64,000 nucleotides of DNA from the NCBI GenBank assembly GCA_022829145.1, contig CM040743.1:4242146-4306145 (forward strand). Reading direction: 5' to 3'. The stretch is from Albula goreensis (lineage: Eukaryota; Chordata; Actinopteri; Albuliformes; Albulidae). Position 1 is the first letter of the stretch; the number at the start of each line of letters is the position of its first letter. Both the position numbers and the translations under genes were made by a program. The notes beneath the pieces were generated by a model. That model saw only the letters and a list, made by a program, of their open reading frames with translations. It searched no databases and was not told the origin of the DNA. Of the stretch, positions 1 to 12,335 are shown one piece after another.

Positions 1-111
1 TCTTTAAAGTTATTTTTATAGCTTTTCCACATAATCAGCTCTGTAATGCTGAGGAAACATTAGGCAAACAATGAACCTCGATAGGTTAAATGGCCTTATC
101 ATCAGATACGG

Positions 112-335
112 CTCCTCCTCTTCCACTATTTCTCATTTTCTCCTTCTTCACCCATTCCTTCCCCTCCTTTATATTCTTTTTCTTCTTCCTCTTCCTAACC
201 CTTTTCTCCTTCTCCTTGTTGTTCTTCTTCTTCACCCTTTCCTCCTTTTTGTTGTTTGTAGTTCTTCTTCACCCTTTCCTCCATCTCTTTGTTGTCGTTG
301 TTCTTCTTCTTTGTGTTCCTCTCCATCTTCTTGTT
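112..335 (+). repeat. Pyrimidine-rich tract (CTT/CCT), 220 bp
   Basis: Nearly uninterrupted C/T on the plus strand, built of TTCTTCTTCC-type units with sparse G. All frames stay open because stop codons are rare in such sequence; the apparent proteins (Leu/Phe/Ser runs) are artefacts. Confidence 0.75.
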
Positions 336-559
336 AAGCTGCCTGCTGAGACGTGGGGTCTATGGGATGCAGGTGGAACCTTTGGAGGTCCAGCAGATGC
401 ATTGGGGGGCCATATTGTTGGTGACACGATACTGCAGTTTTGGGTTAGCATGGGCTCTACATCATTTCCAGACAGAGCTGCTCACTGTGCTGGCTATCAG
501 AAGGGGGGTGTTCGGTCTGTGGGCGGGGTGGGGGTCTCTCTGTGTCAGGGCTCAGATAG

Positions 560-1290
560 GGACTCAATCACAAACGAGAATAAAATGAGAGTTTATTTTC
601 AGCCAAGCCAAAGTCCAAAATCAGTGTTAAACCAGGAAGGCATGGCAAAAGCACAGAATCACAATCCAAGGACAAAAAAAAAAAAAAAAAAAAAACAGAA
701 AAACACGGCAGTCACGCAAAGATGAAATCCAAAAAGAGAAGCAGAGAAAAAAGGCAGGGCAATACATGGGTAAACATAGGCAAGTAGAGGGAGACAGGTA
801 CAGGGAGGCAAGTAGAGGGACACAGGTAGAGGGAGACAGGTACAGGGAGGCAAGTAGAGGGACACAGGTAGAGGGAGACAGGTACAGGGAGGCAGGTAGA
901 GGGACACAGGTAGAGGGACACAGGTACAGGAAGGCAGGTAGAGGGACACAGGTACAGGGAGGCAGGTAGAGGGAGACAGGTAGAGGGAGGCAGGTAGAGG
1001 GAGACAGGTAGAAGGAGGCGATACAGAGAAAATCTACTGAGATGAACTGACTATGGAGACAGAAACACAATGAGTTTAAATACAAAACTAACGAAGGCAA
1101 AACAGGGAACAGGTGCAAGAACAGGCAGACAAGACAGGGCAGGTAGTCAGGCAATTAACAATCAATCAATAAAAACATTCAAGCAGGGAACGGAGAGCAG
1201 AGAAAACACACGAGGGAAACGTAAACACAAGCACATGGCACAGAGACAAAGAAAGAAAAACAAAAACGAAGATGCTGGAGTACTGACACT
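560..1290. mobile_element. Probable teleost interspersed repeat enclosing a minisatellite
   Basis: A purine-rich sequence begins near TTTATTTTCAGCCAAGCC and continues past an A-run at 673 and a 14-bp minisatellite. It then runs into text such as GGCACAGAGACAAAG near 1236. The composition and the enclosed variable array resemble repeats seen at many loci in fish genomes. I could not find clear terminal repeats, so class and edges are uncertain. Confidence 0.45.
781..1018 (+). repeat. 14-bp minisatellite, about 17 copies
   Basis: Units alternate between CAAGTAGAGGGACA-like and CAGGTACAGGGAGG-like 14-mers. Positions 6, 12 and 13 vary in a higher-order pattern early in the array. 17 units of 14 bp fill 238 bp exactly. 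The antisense Cys/Leu/Pro-rich frames are repeat artefacts. Confidence 0.9.
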
Positions 1291-1424
1291 GTGCTCTGTG
1301 GCCTGTGCCAGGTTTGGTTCTCTGTACACACTTAAACCACGCTTTTCAAATTCCACTGGTTCACCCATCCTGGCCGTAGCTACGGCAACCTTGTCAGTCC
1401 CTCATTCAAGTGTTTACATCTGTG

Positions 1425-1660
1425 TGTGGGTGCAGGTGCATGTGCGAGAGCATTTGGGTGTGTGAATATGCATGTTAGGTTGTGCGTTTGCTAATTTATG
1501 TGTGTGTGTGTATGTGTACTCTGCCTTTTTCAATTCATTATTATCTTCATCATCATTGTGTGTGTATGTGTGTGTGTATTTTTACTGATGTTTCATGACG
1601 CCGTATTCATTGCATGTGTACAGGAGTGTGTGTGTGTCCATGTGTGTGTGTCTATGAAGG
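1425..1660 (+). repeat. Imperfect (TG)n region
   Basis: Blocks of TG repeats separated by unique sequence, densest at 1498-1520, 1557-1580 and 1624-1652. Confidence 0.7.
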
Positions 1661-2785
1661 GGGATCGGTATGTAAGTCATCATACTTATCCATTGCAACT
1701 ATATTCTATACACTCTGCCAAGTCTAGGATAACCGAAGCAAATTGTACCTGGAGATTTGACCATACATCTTTAGATTCGAAGCCAGCAACCATATGAGGA
1801 CATTCAATCTTCCTCCTCTGATCTCTGCCAAGACACACTCTGTCTACGCATATGGAGCATCTTTTACATTCACGTTGACAAGCCTTCACCCAGCAGGATT
1901 AAGTCATTACGCCATGTTTTTTCGGGAGCGTTATAGGGAAAAACTATTTAAATCTTTTTGAGTAATATTGTTATTTTAGCGTTGCTTCCTAGTATTTGAT
2001 GACGGACAGACGCTGCTTAAATTAACAAAGCCACGGTTTCTCTTCTCCTGCTTCGAGAAAGGGCAGAGACAATGACCTTGTGTGATATTTGCTTTGGACT
2101 TCGGTTTAGATGCCAGTGTCGTATTCTTCTTGAAACCAGAGCACCCCCAAGTACCCCGGCAGAACCATCCCCGCTGCGAGGGAAAGGTTATGCATGTCGT
2201 GTATGCTCCTGGAGAGTGATGGAGATAAAATCCTGCTATATTGGGCATCAGTGAAGACGGACTCTGTGCGGTGGAACGTGTTGGTTCGACACAGCTGCAG
2301 ACCTTTCCCTTTTTATTCGGACATAACTGACCCTCTGACCTGACTGAGGACAGCCAGACTCGGCTCCACACACTCTGACCTCAACTCTGCCTGGAAAATG
2401 CATGCCGATGGTTTAGAATAAGCTTCCTGGAATCTAATTGGTGCCTTCAGATGCCTGAGGCTGTATTTGATTGGCTGGCCCTTGCCCCTCCCATTCCAGC
2501 TTGTACTTCTGAATTCGAATGTATCCAAAACAGTGGCTTCAAACTGAATAGCTGCATCAGTTGATTTTTGACTGGTGTTCTACCTCATTGTTTAGGATTG
2601 CTGATGCTGTTTGAATGCTGAAAGAAATGACTAGACTGCAGAGCTAAAGACCAAGATTCCTGGCCTCAAGGGTGACTGAAGACTCTCTTTAGGATGCAAC
2701 TCTTTAGGATGCAACTCTCCCCGTCCATCCTTAGCTCTGTTTAGCCATGGTCTTACAGGTGGTGGTCAAATTTTGCTGTTTTTTA

Positions 2786-2885
2786 TGGTTGTTCCTGTTG
2801 TTGTTTTTATTGATGTTGTTGTTGTTATTGTTGTTCCTGTTTTTGTTGTTATTGTTGTTGTTGTTGTTGTTGTTGCTGTTACTGA
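2786..2885 (+). repeat. (GTT)n trinucleotide repeat
   Basis: An imperfect GTT array with ATT and CCT interruptions; the longest clean run is near 2852-2876. Confidence 0.85.
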
Positions 2886-2989
2886 TTGGTGTCTGTTTCT
2901 TCATCAGGGTTATAGTCTCTGCGTATGCTATTGTTTCTGCTGCTTGGGACTTTTACTTCACTCTAGGACATTTAGCTCTCTAGTCCCTG

Positions 2990-3062
2990 ACTTAAGCACT
3001 TTGAGCTGTAAGTCACTCTGTATAAGAGTCGTCTGCAAAATGCCTATAATGTAATGACATGT
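2990..3062 (+). mobile_element. SINE/LINE 3' tail fragment
   Basis: Contains GAGCTGTAAGTCACTCTG followed by ATAAGAGTCGTCTGCAAAAT and a TAATG tail. This matches the 3' tail shared by many teleost tRNA-derived SINEs and partner LINEs. No tRNA-like head is visible upstream. Confidence 0.6.
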
Positions 3063-4488
3063 AATGTTATGAGGGAGTCAAGGTGTGGTCCAGCTGTGGG
3101 TTCTTCTGATTGGCTGATTCCCCACTGGGCCATTAATAGAGGGCAGCACTCGATTGGCTGAGCCGTACCAGGGAGAGAACAGAAGCTAAGTTTGTGAGGA
3201 TCTCATCACCCTGTAACTTTACATTCCTCTGACTGTGTTAGCGGTGTGATTAGTGTCTTGTCCACATTGTGGAAGATAGTGAATGCTAATCTTCACATAA
3301 ATCTGAGGAATCACATGTGAAAGACCTTCTCCTCTTCCTCCTTTCCCTTCTCCTCTTCCTCCTAAGTATGAGGGAGGCTGTCACTGGTAGGGCTGGAATG
3401 CAGTAGCTCAGTTTGGGTGGGAAAAAAAAAGTGAAAAGGGGAGAAAACATTCAAAAATCAACAATAAAGGGACTTACTGAATTCCTATTCTGTAGTTAAA
3501 GTGATGACATGCCAAAAACAAAACCTAAGAATGGAACACCAAAAAAAAAAAAATCTGGATGCAATTTAATCAAATGCCTTTATTCTTGTTAAGACCATAT
3601 GATATTCAATCAAAGCAACCCTTGCACTAATAAGGATTTGCCTTGTGCTCATTAAGACTGAAAATCCAATTAAGCAAGAGAGGGTGTGGTCTGAATGGTG
3701 GACATGTTCATTTGCACCCTGGCTACTTTCCGTTGTTATGCTTCCTAACATGGCATTGGAGCTTATTTACACATTGTGTTGAACCGGCTTTGTTGTTGAA
3801 ATTGGAGACATTTGCATAGAACTGGATGTGAACTTCCAACATATTCAACAACAACAAAAAAGACAAAAAAATGGACTTACAAGGTAATCACGTGATATAT
3901 CTGTAGCCCAATAAACCAGCGGGATTCGCCAAACTCTCAGTGAACTTTGTTCTATTCATAGTGCAAATTATTGGGTAAAAGCAATAAAAAACCAACGCAT
4001 CCCACACGTCCATGTAACCACAGGTACACGTTCATGGCCTCCATGTTGAGTCACGCAATTATTATGGTTCTGGAAGATGAGGTCGCAGAGCTCCGTGTGC
4101 ATGGAGAGACATCTGACATGAATTACCAGTGAGTTTTTATTTTGTGTGTGTTTTCTCCAAACCCTTTCAGCTTGCTTTGACAGCGAGGGACTCACTTGAA
4201 GAAAAGGCCTGTCGAAAATGCTTTTGTGTATCAATATGTCTCAAAGCCTGTGGATTTTTCTGTCTTTCTTTCTGCCTTGGTTTTGAGTAATAAAGTTTTT
4301 AGGGGTTTTGTTTGTTTATGACACCTCTTCTCCTGCGACAGGCTGAAGGCACGGTAGCTGTCAGAAAAATGGAAGCAGAGTAGCAGTTAGGCGTTTTAGG
4401 CGGCAGAAAGAAGGATGGGTTTTTTTTCTTCGATATATTATTAGAGGGTCCATCTGTTCCACAGCTGTATTCTCTGCCTGTGGAATGA

Positions 4489-5010
4489 ATGACACTGACA
4501 TCAATTCTAGAGAGGCTTTACGATAAATACCCCCTAAATAAACAACTTATGATTTTTTTTTCTTCCCAAAGCTCTTTTGAATTTCAGTTCCCGCTTGTTT
4601 ATTTTACCCTTTCCAACCTGGCCAACGTATCCAAATGAAATTCAACGGTTTAGCCGAAAACTGAGACCAGGCAATTGTATTTGTAGTGGAACAAATCCCT
4701 TTGCGCCAATTTTTTTTTTTTTCGGACCAGAGTCAATTTTTATTTTGTGTATGACACTGACATCAATTCTAGAGAGGCTTTACGATAAATACCCCTAAAT
4801 AAACAACTTATGATTTTTTTCTTCCCAAAGCTCTTTTGAATTTCAGTTCCCGCTTGTTTATTTTACCCTTTCCAACCTGGCCAACGTATCCAAATGAAAT
4901 TCAACGGTTTAGCCGAAAACTGAGACCAGGCAATTGTATTTGTAGTGGAACAAATCCCTTTGCGCCAATTTTTTTTTTTTTTCGGACCAGAGTCAATTTT
5001 TATTTTGTGT
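4489..5010 (+). repeat. Tandem duplication of about 262 bp, two near-identical copies
   Basis: Copy 1 is 4489-4750 and copy 2 is 4751-5010, both starting ATGACACTGACATCAATTCT and ending TATTTTGTGT. Differences seen are length changes in homopolymers (C-run, two T-runs). Short apparent proteins in each copy are simply the same duplicated frame. Confidence 0.92.
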
Positions 5011-6001
5011 TCTGCCAATTCCTTCATGAGCATATCATTGGTCTGGGTACTGTATGTGTGTGCGCGCACGTGTGTATCTCTTGTAAGAATTAGCTGTCTT
5101 ACAGAGGTTAAGGATTAAAAAAATTCTCTGCTCCAGAGCATTGAAGTGAACTCCCGTGAACTTTGATAGCAAATTCCTGTTTCCTCAATTTGACTGTAAA
5201 GTTCCGATTGTAAACCGTGTACTTGCTGAAACAATACAGCAAATAAATAGCATTTTTACTGTTCTCAATGACATATGCAGAAGTATAATGATACTTCTGA
5301 GAACTGGTTATCTCTTCTACTGACCTATATTAAAATCTGGAGACGTGTATGTGTGTAACTTCAATAGTTCCGTATCAGGGTTCAGATTGGAGCGCTTTTT
5401 CAGATGGATTCCAGAATCGCTTTGTTCTGACATTATTTTCATTTGTTCGGACTGTTTCCCCAAAAGTCCAGGTTGGAAACGAAAGTGATCTGCTGAGTGT
5501 CACTCAGTTAAAGGGGAAAACATCCTCGCTTACCCTCCTCGGGCTAACGAGCGCAGAACGCACCGCAAAGCTTTCCAGATCTGTCACCGCCACACATCAT
5601 GGAAATGCAATACAATCGACGGAAACTATTGCTCACCTTGTCAGTCCGAGGAGCGTAAATAGAAACATATCAGAAGAATTTTAAAGAAGGGCAGGTTCTA
5701 ATAAAAATGCTTTTTAACCTGTCATAAGGCCCCTGAGCCGTCAGAAAGGGGAAAGCGAGGTCGCCTACCCCCGCCACGTTTGCACAGAATTAAAAGTCTT
5801 GGTGCTAGATTCAATGAAATGTACTTAGAGAAGGATCCAATCAAACAAACCAAGTCTCTGTAAGGAAATATATAACTCAATCAAAACAATCTTTTCATTA
5901 GAACATACATCTCCTGAAGTATTTTCAATTTTATTTGAGACAAGCAAATGTGACCTTTGGAGTATGCTCTTTCCGTGTACGCAATTCAACAATGAAATTT
6001 A

Positions 6002-6196
6002 GGCTGAGATTCAATCAGCATCTGTCCTTAACTTTCACTCACAATTAAGCGCAAGTGTTCATTTTAATCTTCCCTGACACAGTCTGGCAAGTTCAGCAAT
6101 CATGGATGCTAACTTTCCAAACTGCTCCTGCACCGAGAAAGTGAAACACTGTTATTCAATTGTAAGTCAAGGACGAATGTTGTCTGAATCATGACC
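6002..6196. mobile_element. Palindromic MITE, family 1, with TTA target duplication
   Basis: The left end GGCTGAGATTCAATCAGCAT is answered by an inverted right end ending CTGAATCATGACC. The centre holds inverted arms CTGGCAAGTTCAGC / CTAACTTTCCAAAC. TTA flanks both sides (5999-6001 and 6197-6199), as in PIF/Harbinger-type insertions. About 195 bp, no coding capacity. Confidence 0.75.
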
Positions 6197-8972
6197 TTAG
6201 TTGTCCAGAGAGCATTTTTTCTGCTCTGTTTTAGAGGTAAAATTACACAATCCAAGGTCATGTTTTCTTATCTCCAATTAAATATATCATACTCAAACAC
6301 AGCACTGGTGCAATGTCAATTCTTTTTTGAATGCATTGAATATGCCCGAAAAAAGACCGAGTCTGTTTGATTGGATGCCAGCCTGGACCAATAGCAAAGC
6401 CATAAAAATCATAAACATGTAAATAATGTTGTCATAATAAGATGTATCAGTTTTACTCTCTTTTATTGTAGCCTCAGCACATGTTGTCTTGGCAAAGGTG
6501 TATACAGAGGGTCCTAGATGTTCTCTCATTAGAACTGTCTGAAGCTAAAATCAATTCAGTCCATCAATAATGAATGGCTGTACTGTACTAAAGGAAAGAG
6601 GTGCATGCTATAACCCCTGGCGTAATAATATAAGATCATTTATTATATGGATCTGTTTGCCCCTGGGAACTGGCTACCGTTTTTTAGCTTGACCAAATTA
6701 AAACATATGAAAGTATACAAAATCACTATGTCAAATTAAATGAAATACAAGTCAGTTGCTTTCTTAAAAACATTTATTCACTGCTCTGGAAAAAAAAAAG
6801 AAAACATAGTTCTCTTTCAAAAGGTTTACAAAGCAATTCCCACATAATGATGTAATAGTAAGCTTTTGGTCATAGGACAAACATCCAGTCTCTAACAACA
6901 ATTAAATTCATATAACTTAACAAAAATAAAATAAAAAGAATCACCAGTTTTAAACTCCTTAATAATTTATCGTTTTAAAACAAAGAAGTACGAGCAAAGA
7001 ATTTGCTTTCCATTCCTCATTATAGTTCAGAACAATTTTGTGTAAAATTACAGTACCAAACCATTTCCGTATCAGACCTGTTAACGTTGTGCACTGTTGG
7101 GTATTTTTTTTTTTTTTGGCTAACAAGGTTCTCTTTGTAATTCCTGTCATACTTCAATTCATGAGAAGCACAAGGCACTTTAAACAAAGGTATGAGGGAC
7201 ATACATTCCCTCCTATCTCCATCGCATTCTGTCATTATTCAGTTTCATTATACCATATGGAACAGTACACATATATTTATATATTAGAAAAGAGCACTAG
7301 TTCAATCGGTTAAGATTACAGACACTGTTCTAAAATGGAACATTTTATTTTTTTTTTTAAGTGTAATATGTAATATCCATATTCTCCCAGTAAGGCAGAA
7401 GGAGACTAATCATAAAAGTATGTGTAAGAAGTTAAATTTTATTTATATTTACATCAGTTATTTCACAATTCAAGCATTGTGTACCTTGTCTGTCAAGGAC
7501 AGTACAGAAGTCATTACTTCTGACAAACAAATTATCTTTGTGAGAAGTACCAAAAAAATATTTTTATCCAACTACTGTTGCTCACACAGTCATATCCGAT
7601 TTCCTCTGGGCATTTGCTGTAACCATAATGATGTAGTATTTACATGGTGTATTAAGGATGTGGACAGATTCTTGAGTAAAAACAGTGATTAATGGAGAAC
7701 GGTAACACAAGACAGACACACGGACAGACACAGCTGACAGAGAGATAATACTGATACACATGTCATACAAGTCGAAACACGTAGTCGTCTCTCCAGCTTT
7801 TTGTAAACGGCAATGTAAAATAACTAAACAGCTGACAGAATAAGTAAAGTTTGATCAGACAGACATATACTATGCTTCTTTTTGCGTGTGTATCTTGCTC
7901 TGAACACAAACCTACAGTATGCAAATGACACAATTACTGTTTTTTTTTTTTTTTTTTTTAAAAAAAAGATCTCCCTTTTGTCCATGGCCCTATTTTTCAT
8001 ATTAATGCTACAAAAAAAAAAATCCATACACATAACAACTTAAAGTATCGACACAAACAAAGGATCAGAGCTTTTCAAGCCCCCTCCTTCCTCCCAAAAA
8101 AATAAAATAAAATAAAAGATGACAAAATAAATAAATCAAATAAAAAACTTTAAAAACCTAAATGGGGAAACACAATCATAAAATCATAAATTACATCAAT
8201 TACAGAAGGGGATTAAAATATTTAAAAAAAAGTACAGTAAAGCTGCCTATAAGTGTATGCATTTATGAATTTTTATCTGAATGCATGCATGCATGTGTGT
8301 GGATTCATGCATGAAGAGATTTTCTGAATGTTATCTCTGCATTCATAGTTATAGCTTACATTGTGAGGGGCACTATTGTATTATTATTACAATTATTATT
8401 ATATTTGAGACAAAATACAGTGGTGTTTACTGTCACTGTGGAGGAGGGCCAGACAAAACAGAACCCTTTCTTGATCCTCTCAGGCCATTTGTGGGTCAGG
8501 GTTCATTGCGAGGGGGTACTTGAGGCCATCTCTCCATTACATGAGGTTATTTCCACCCGACTGAAAACTGGAACTGAACTAATATAGAAATTCACCACAG
8601 AAAAAGGAAAAATTCCAAAAAAAGATTATTAAACAGACATTTAGAGATTTCAAAACAGAAAAAAAAAAAAACATTCTTACCCCGTGCTATTTCTCCATGC
8701 TATTCCCAACCTTCTCGCAATCAAATCATTTACTAATATCATTCTTTTCTTTCATACAGCTTCCCTTCACTTCGACCACTAAACCATTAGGCGTAAGTCC
8801 TTTTGCATTGTATTTCTCCTGATATTGAGCTGGGTAGAAATAGGCGATACCAGGAATACAAGATTAAGCAGTTTTTAAGCAGTGCTTAAAATGTAGTTTT
8901 CAAAGTGATCAAAGTGATCAACGACCTGCCTGAATTCCAATGGAAATGGGGATGAGGCTTCCGGAAATCAAT

Positions 8973-9103
8973 AAATGGGCGGGGTTACCACCTGCAGTCA
9001 GTGACTCACTGATCTGAACCAATCATTGTCTTCGCTGTGAAGAGAGAAACCTTTTGATCTGATTACACAATGGCTGGCAACTCATTTAGCTCCACCTATT
9101 ACT
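8973..9103. mobile_element. Palindromic MITE, family 2
   Basis: Starts AAATGGGCGGGGTTACCACC and ends with the inverted counterpart around TTAGCTCCACCTATTA. Internal GAACCAATCATTG and CTTTTGATCTGATTAC arms are related to copies near 21107, 24019, 30508 and 47445. Confidence 0.5.
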
Positions 9104-9879
9104 GAGATCCATATAATCTCTGCCATTATGTATAATATACTGTCCTCTCCAGAGCAAATACAGAAAATCGGCATGTCCTAGTTAAACAGGGGACTGTAAT
9201 TTTGCAATGGATAGAGCATTCTACAGCAACGGAAAGCAGTTGTGTTATGAGAGAAACACCAGCACCAACTGGTCACAGATAAGAGTGGTATCCTCATCAC
9301 ATCAATACCTTCCCTTACAGAACCAGTGACCCGTTTGACTGCAGCCAAATCCCAGAAATAAGAACTACATTCAGCGCTTGGCAGAAAAAAAAAAATGGTG
9401 GAGAAACATTCCTTGAACACCAGGGAGAAAACCAGGGAAACTCAATACATAATTGCACCATGTGAGTGTTCAGGTTTTCTAATCCAGTCACTTCTCAAAG
9501 TAAAATACATTCAATCTTCCTCTTATACCGACTAAACACTCAACATGGTGCTGTAGGTTTATGATGTTGTTACAGGTAGCTTGGTGCAACCTCTGCACTC
9601 TGACGCATTTTGAACGGGTCACCTGGATAAGAGCATACATGGGCATGCTGCAGAGAAAAACTTAAAGATAGTGTGTTGTCTGACTGCAACCAGCAGCCAG
9701 ACTCAGGAATTGGCATTTTGTAGCTAGAGCAGTACAATGCAAAAGGACCAAGCCCCCCACACCTCCCTCACGTTCCACAAAACCCAAACACAGCACCGCC
9801 GCTCCGCCCCCATGCCTGAAAATGGAAAGCATATGATCCCCATCCTTTCTTTCTTTTTTTTTAATAGGCAATCCACCTC

Positions 9880-9990
9880 TCTGTCCAAGCGCCTGGCAAC
9901 AGACGCGCGCGACAGCGTTTACACCGCGGCGTTGCCAAGGGTGGCACTCGTGCTCCTTCTTGTTCCATGCCACGCGGCCAATCAAAACAC
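9880..9990. promoter_or_regulatory. CpG-rich patch with CCAAT boxes
   Basis: In AT-rich surroundings this patch contains GACGCGCGCGACAGCG, a CCGCGGCGTTGCC segment and two plus-strand CCAAT motifs (near 9979 and 9990). TGGCAAC and GTTGCCA half-sites resembling RFX X-box arms occur about 35 bp apart. It could be a promoter or enhancer near the 3' end of mkx, or simply a GC-rich island. Confidence 0.25.
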
Positions 9991-10087
9991 CCAATGAAAA
10001 CCGTCACAGAAAATACGAGGCCCCGTAAGTAAATAACAAATCCTGACGCTCGGGAGTAATAACCATGTCGGCATATTTCGGAATAAC

Positions 10088-10093
10088 TTTATT
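10088..10093 (-). terminator. mkx: Candidate mkx poly(A) signal
   Basis: AATAAA on the minus strand, about 840 nt past the stop codon. Further AATAAA matches occur downstream (for example near 6772), so the 3' end may be several kilobases longer. No single site can be chosen from sequence. Confidence 0.25.
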
Positions 10094-10934
10094 TAGAGTT
10101 CAAGATTCAATCCTCCAACGAAGCGGCTTTTGGCCAGAGCTTTAGACGTTTCGCCAAAAGGATACGCTTGTACCAAAACACATATTATAAGCTGAAATAA
10201 TAAAACACTTACCCCGATGGACCAATAACAGGCTTGGGCAACATGTCACGCAAAAACGAGGATAAATGCATGTTTGTAAAATCGCTAACACTGTAGAGGA
10301 TAAATTACGGCGGACATCCCACGGCCCTCACTCAGTTAGGCTGAGGGAGGTTTTGCATTTCAGTATCAAATTTAAGGTAGCAGGTTTCGCTGTTGTCCAC
10401 ATTTTTGAACATTTTACTTTCAAAATGAATTACATAACATGCTGGGAAGTAATAAGAAAAGAAAGATCCCTATTATCCAAATAACAGGGTCTTTAGTGCT
10501 TTAGAGGTGGACTGAATTCCTTGGGCTTTAGAATTAGGAATTTAAGCTCCAATACAATCTTCAGACAATCATATTATAGGATCCATAAATAATGAAAAAT
10601 TAACATTGAAAGTAATTAAAAAATACTCAAGCAATTATTTGTCAGTTATGGACAGTACTTCTTCATGAGATAAAGGCACGCTGGTCGGCTGAAATACAAA
10701 TTTCAGATTAGAAAACACATCAAATTTATCGAATAAGTTAACATTATAAAAAAGTGTCTTCATTCATAATACTATGATTGACATCAATAAAATTATTATA
10801 AAAACCAATAATTGCTCAATGCTTGGGTAAAAACAAAAAAAAAAAAAAAAAAAAATTTTGCAAAGAAAAAAACCCCAAAAATTGTTGGGATGCTTGGAGT
10901 TCCAAAGGAATGTTGCATAGGGTGCAGGTGTGAG

Positions 10935-11127
10935 CTAATACTTGTGGACCACGGGCACTTTGACAGTCTTAATCTCTGATATATGGGACGACTTCTGGAT
11001 GATGCAGCTGGTGGTCCCGGTCCCTGGCTCTCCATCCTTCACATGGGCGAGGTTGGTCAGGGCCATGGCAGCGTTGATCTCTTTCCAGTACGTCTCGTCT
11101 TTGCCTCGTCCTTTCTCCTTCTGCGCA
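10935..11127 (-). CDS. mkx: mkx coding exon 6 (residues 286-349) with stop
   Basis: The acceptor is GGTCGCAG|TGCGCAG; the first T completes S286. It encodes SAQKEKGRGKDETYWKEINA, then AAMALTNLAHVKDG, TTSCIIQKSSHISEIKTVKV, and ends PVVHKY-TAG. This C-terminal block is highly conserved in Mohawk proteins. An alternative acceptor seven bases downstream (GCGCAG|AAG) would break the phase with the micro-exon. The upstream in-frame ATG within the intron is not a start. Confidence 0.95.
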
Positions 11128-12296
11128 CTGCGACCGAAAACGTAGCGCATTTTCAGATTATGACCCAAAGTAGCATATTATGCTAATACTACCCAGAATG
11201 CACTGCTGCAGTGAAAATGGCAATACATTTTAGATGCCTTTTTACATTTTTATGTGATATTGTTCAGTCTTAAGCAGCTTACATTTGAACACTCTTGTCA
11301 TTTATTCTCCATAATATGTTACTGAATTTATTTTGGTGAAAGTGATGTAGCCTAAGGGTGCAACAGCAGCCTCTCACCTGTCACATTTTCTGGATCCATG
11401 GTCCAAGGTCTCTGAAAACACAACAGCAGGAGGTTGTTTAAAAAATGTGCAGAGGTCAAAGGTTACAGAGTCTCTAAATAGAGACTGTAAAAATCACAGC
11501 AGCAATGTGAAATGATAAATTTCTACATCTGGATGAGCAACAATAAAGTAGAGAAAATCAAAGCACTGAAAGTCTAATAATGAAAAACGAAGCATTGCGG
11601 TGCTGATAGCTCTGATAATGAGGCCTGGAGGTCTGGAGGGTGATTTACCCATAATTCCATTGGAAATATTGGGGTCAAAAACAGTGTATCATGTGTTACA
11701 TAGGGAATCACAGGAAGACTGCCTTATGCAGAAAGCATGTTCTCTCTTTCCCCCCTGCACACTCAGATGAGAGGGGGCCACTAGGTAGATCAAAATGGGC
11801 ACCCCCTTCCCCCCCAAGGTAAGTCGCTTCTCATTGACAGATTTCGGAATGGGCGGGTCTTCCCCAGAGAGACATGTCTTATTTTGAGCATCATAACTCT
11901 TATAATATAACATTTTTGGACAGTCTGGTTTCATGGTACAGCGGATGTCGTCTTAAAATGAAAGTTATTATTATTCTTTTTTTTTCATAGTTATTATTAT
12001 TCTAAGTACATAAATTAAAGGTTTAAAGTAAAACTATGAACCACACTTTTATTGAAAAACATGAAAATTAAATTCCTTAAGCTGAGCAAACTACAACCAA
12101 CCCCCCACACACACACACACACACACACATACACGCTCAACTGGAAAAAATGTCCGAAATGTTTCTGTGATCTGACTCTGGCAATTAGACACCATGGAAC
12201 TTTCTCAAACTGAAATTAAGCGGAATGATAAACACGCTACAAGTCAGTCTTATTCATAGCATCTTAGCTGAAGGGAAAATAAAATTCAGAGGTACT

Positions 12297-12335
<39 letters not shown>

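Larger units (their letters stand above)
6770..10934 (-). other. 3' flank of mkx; possible long 3' UTR
   Basis: No coding exon is recognisable. The stretch is AT-rich with T or A runs near 7941 and 10838 and a palindromic MITE at 8973. A GC- and CpG-rich patch sits at about 9880-9990. Mohawk genes in other vertebrates have extended 3' UTRs, so part of this may be transcribed. Confidence 0.3.
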
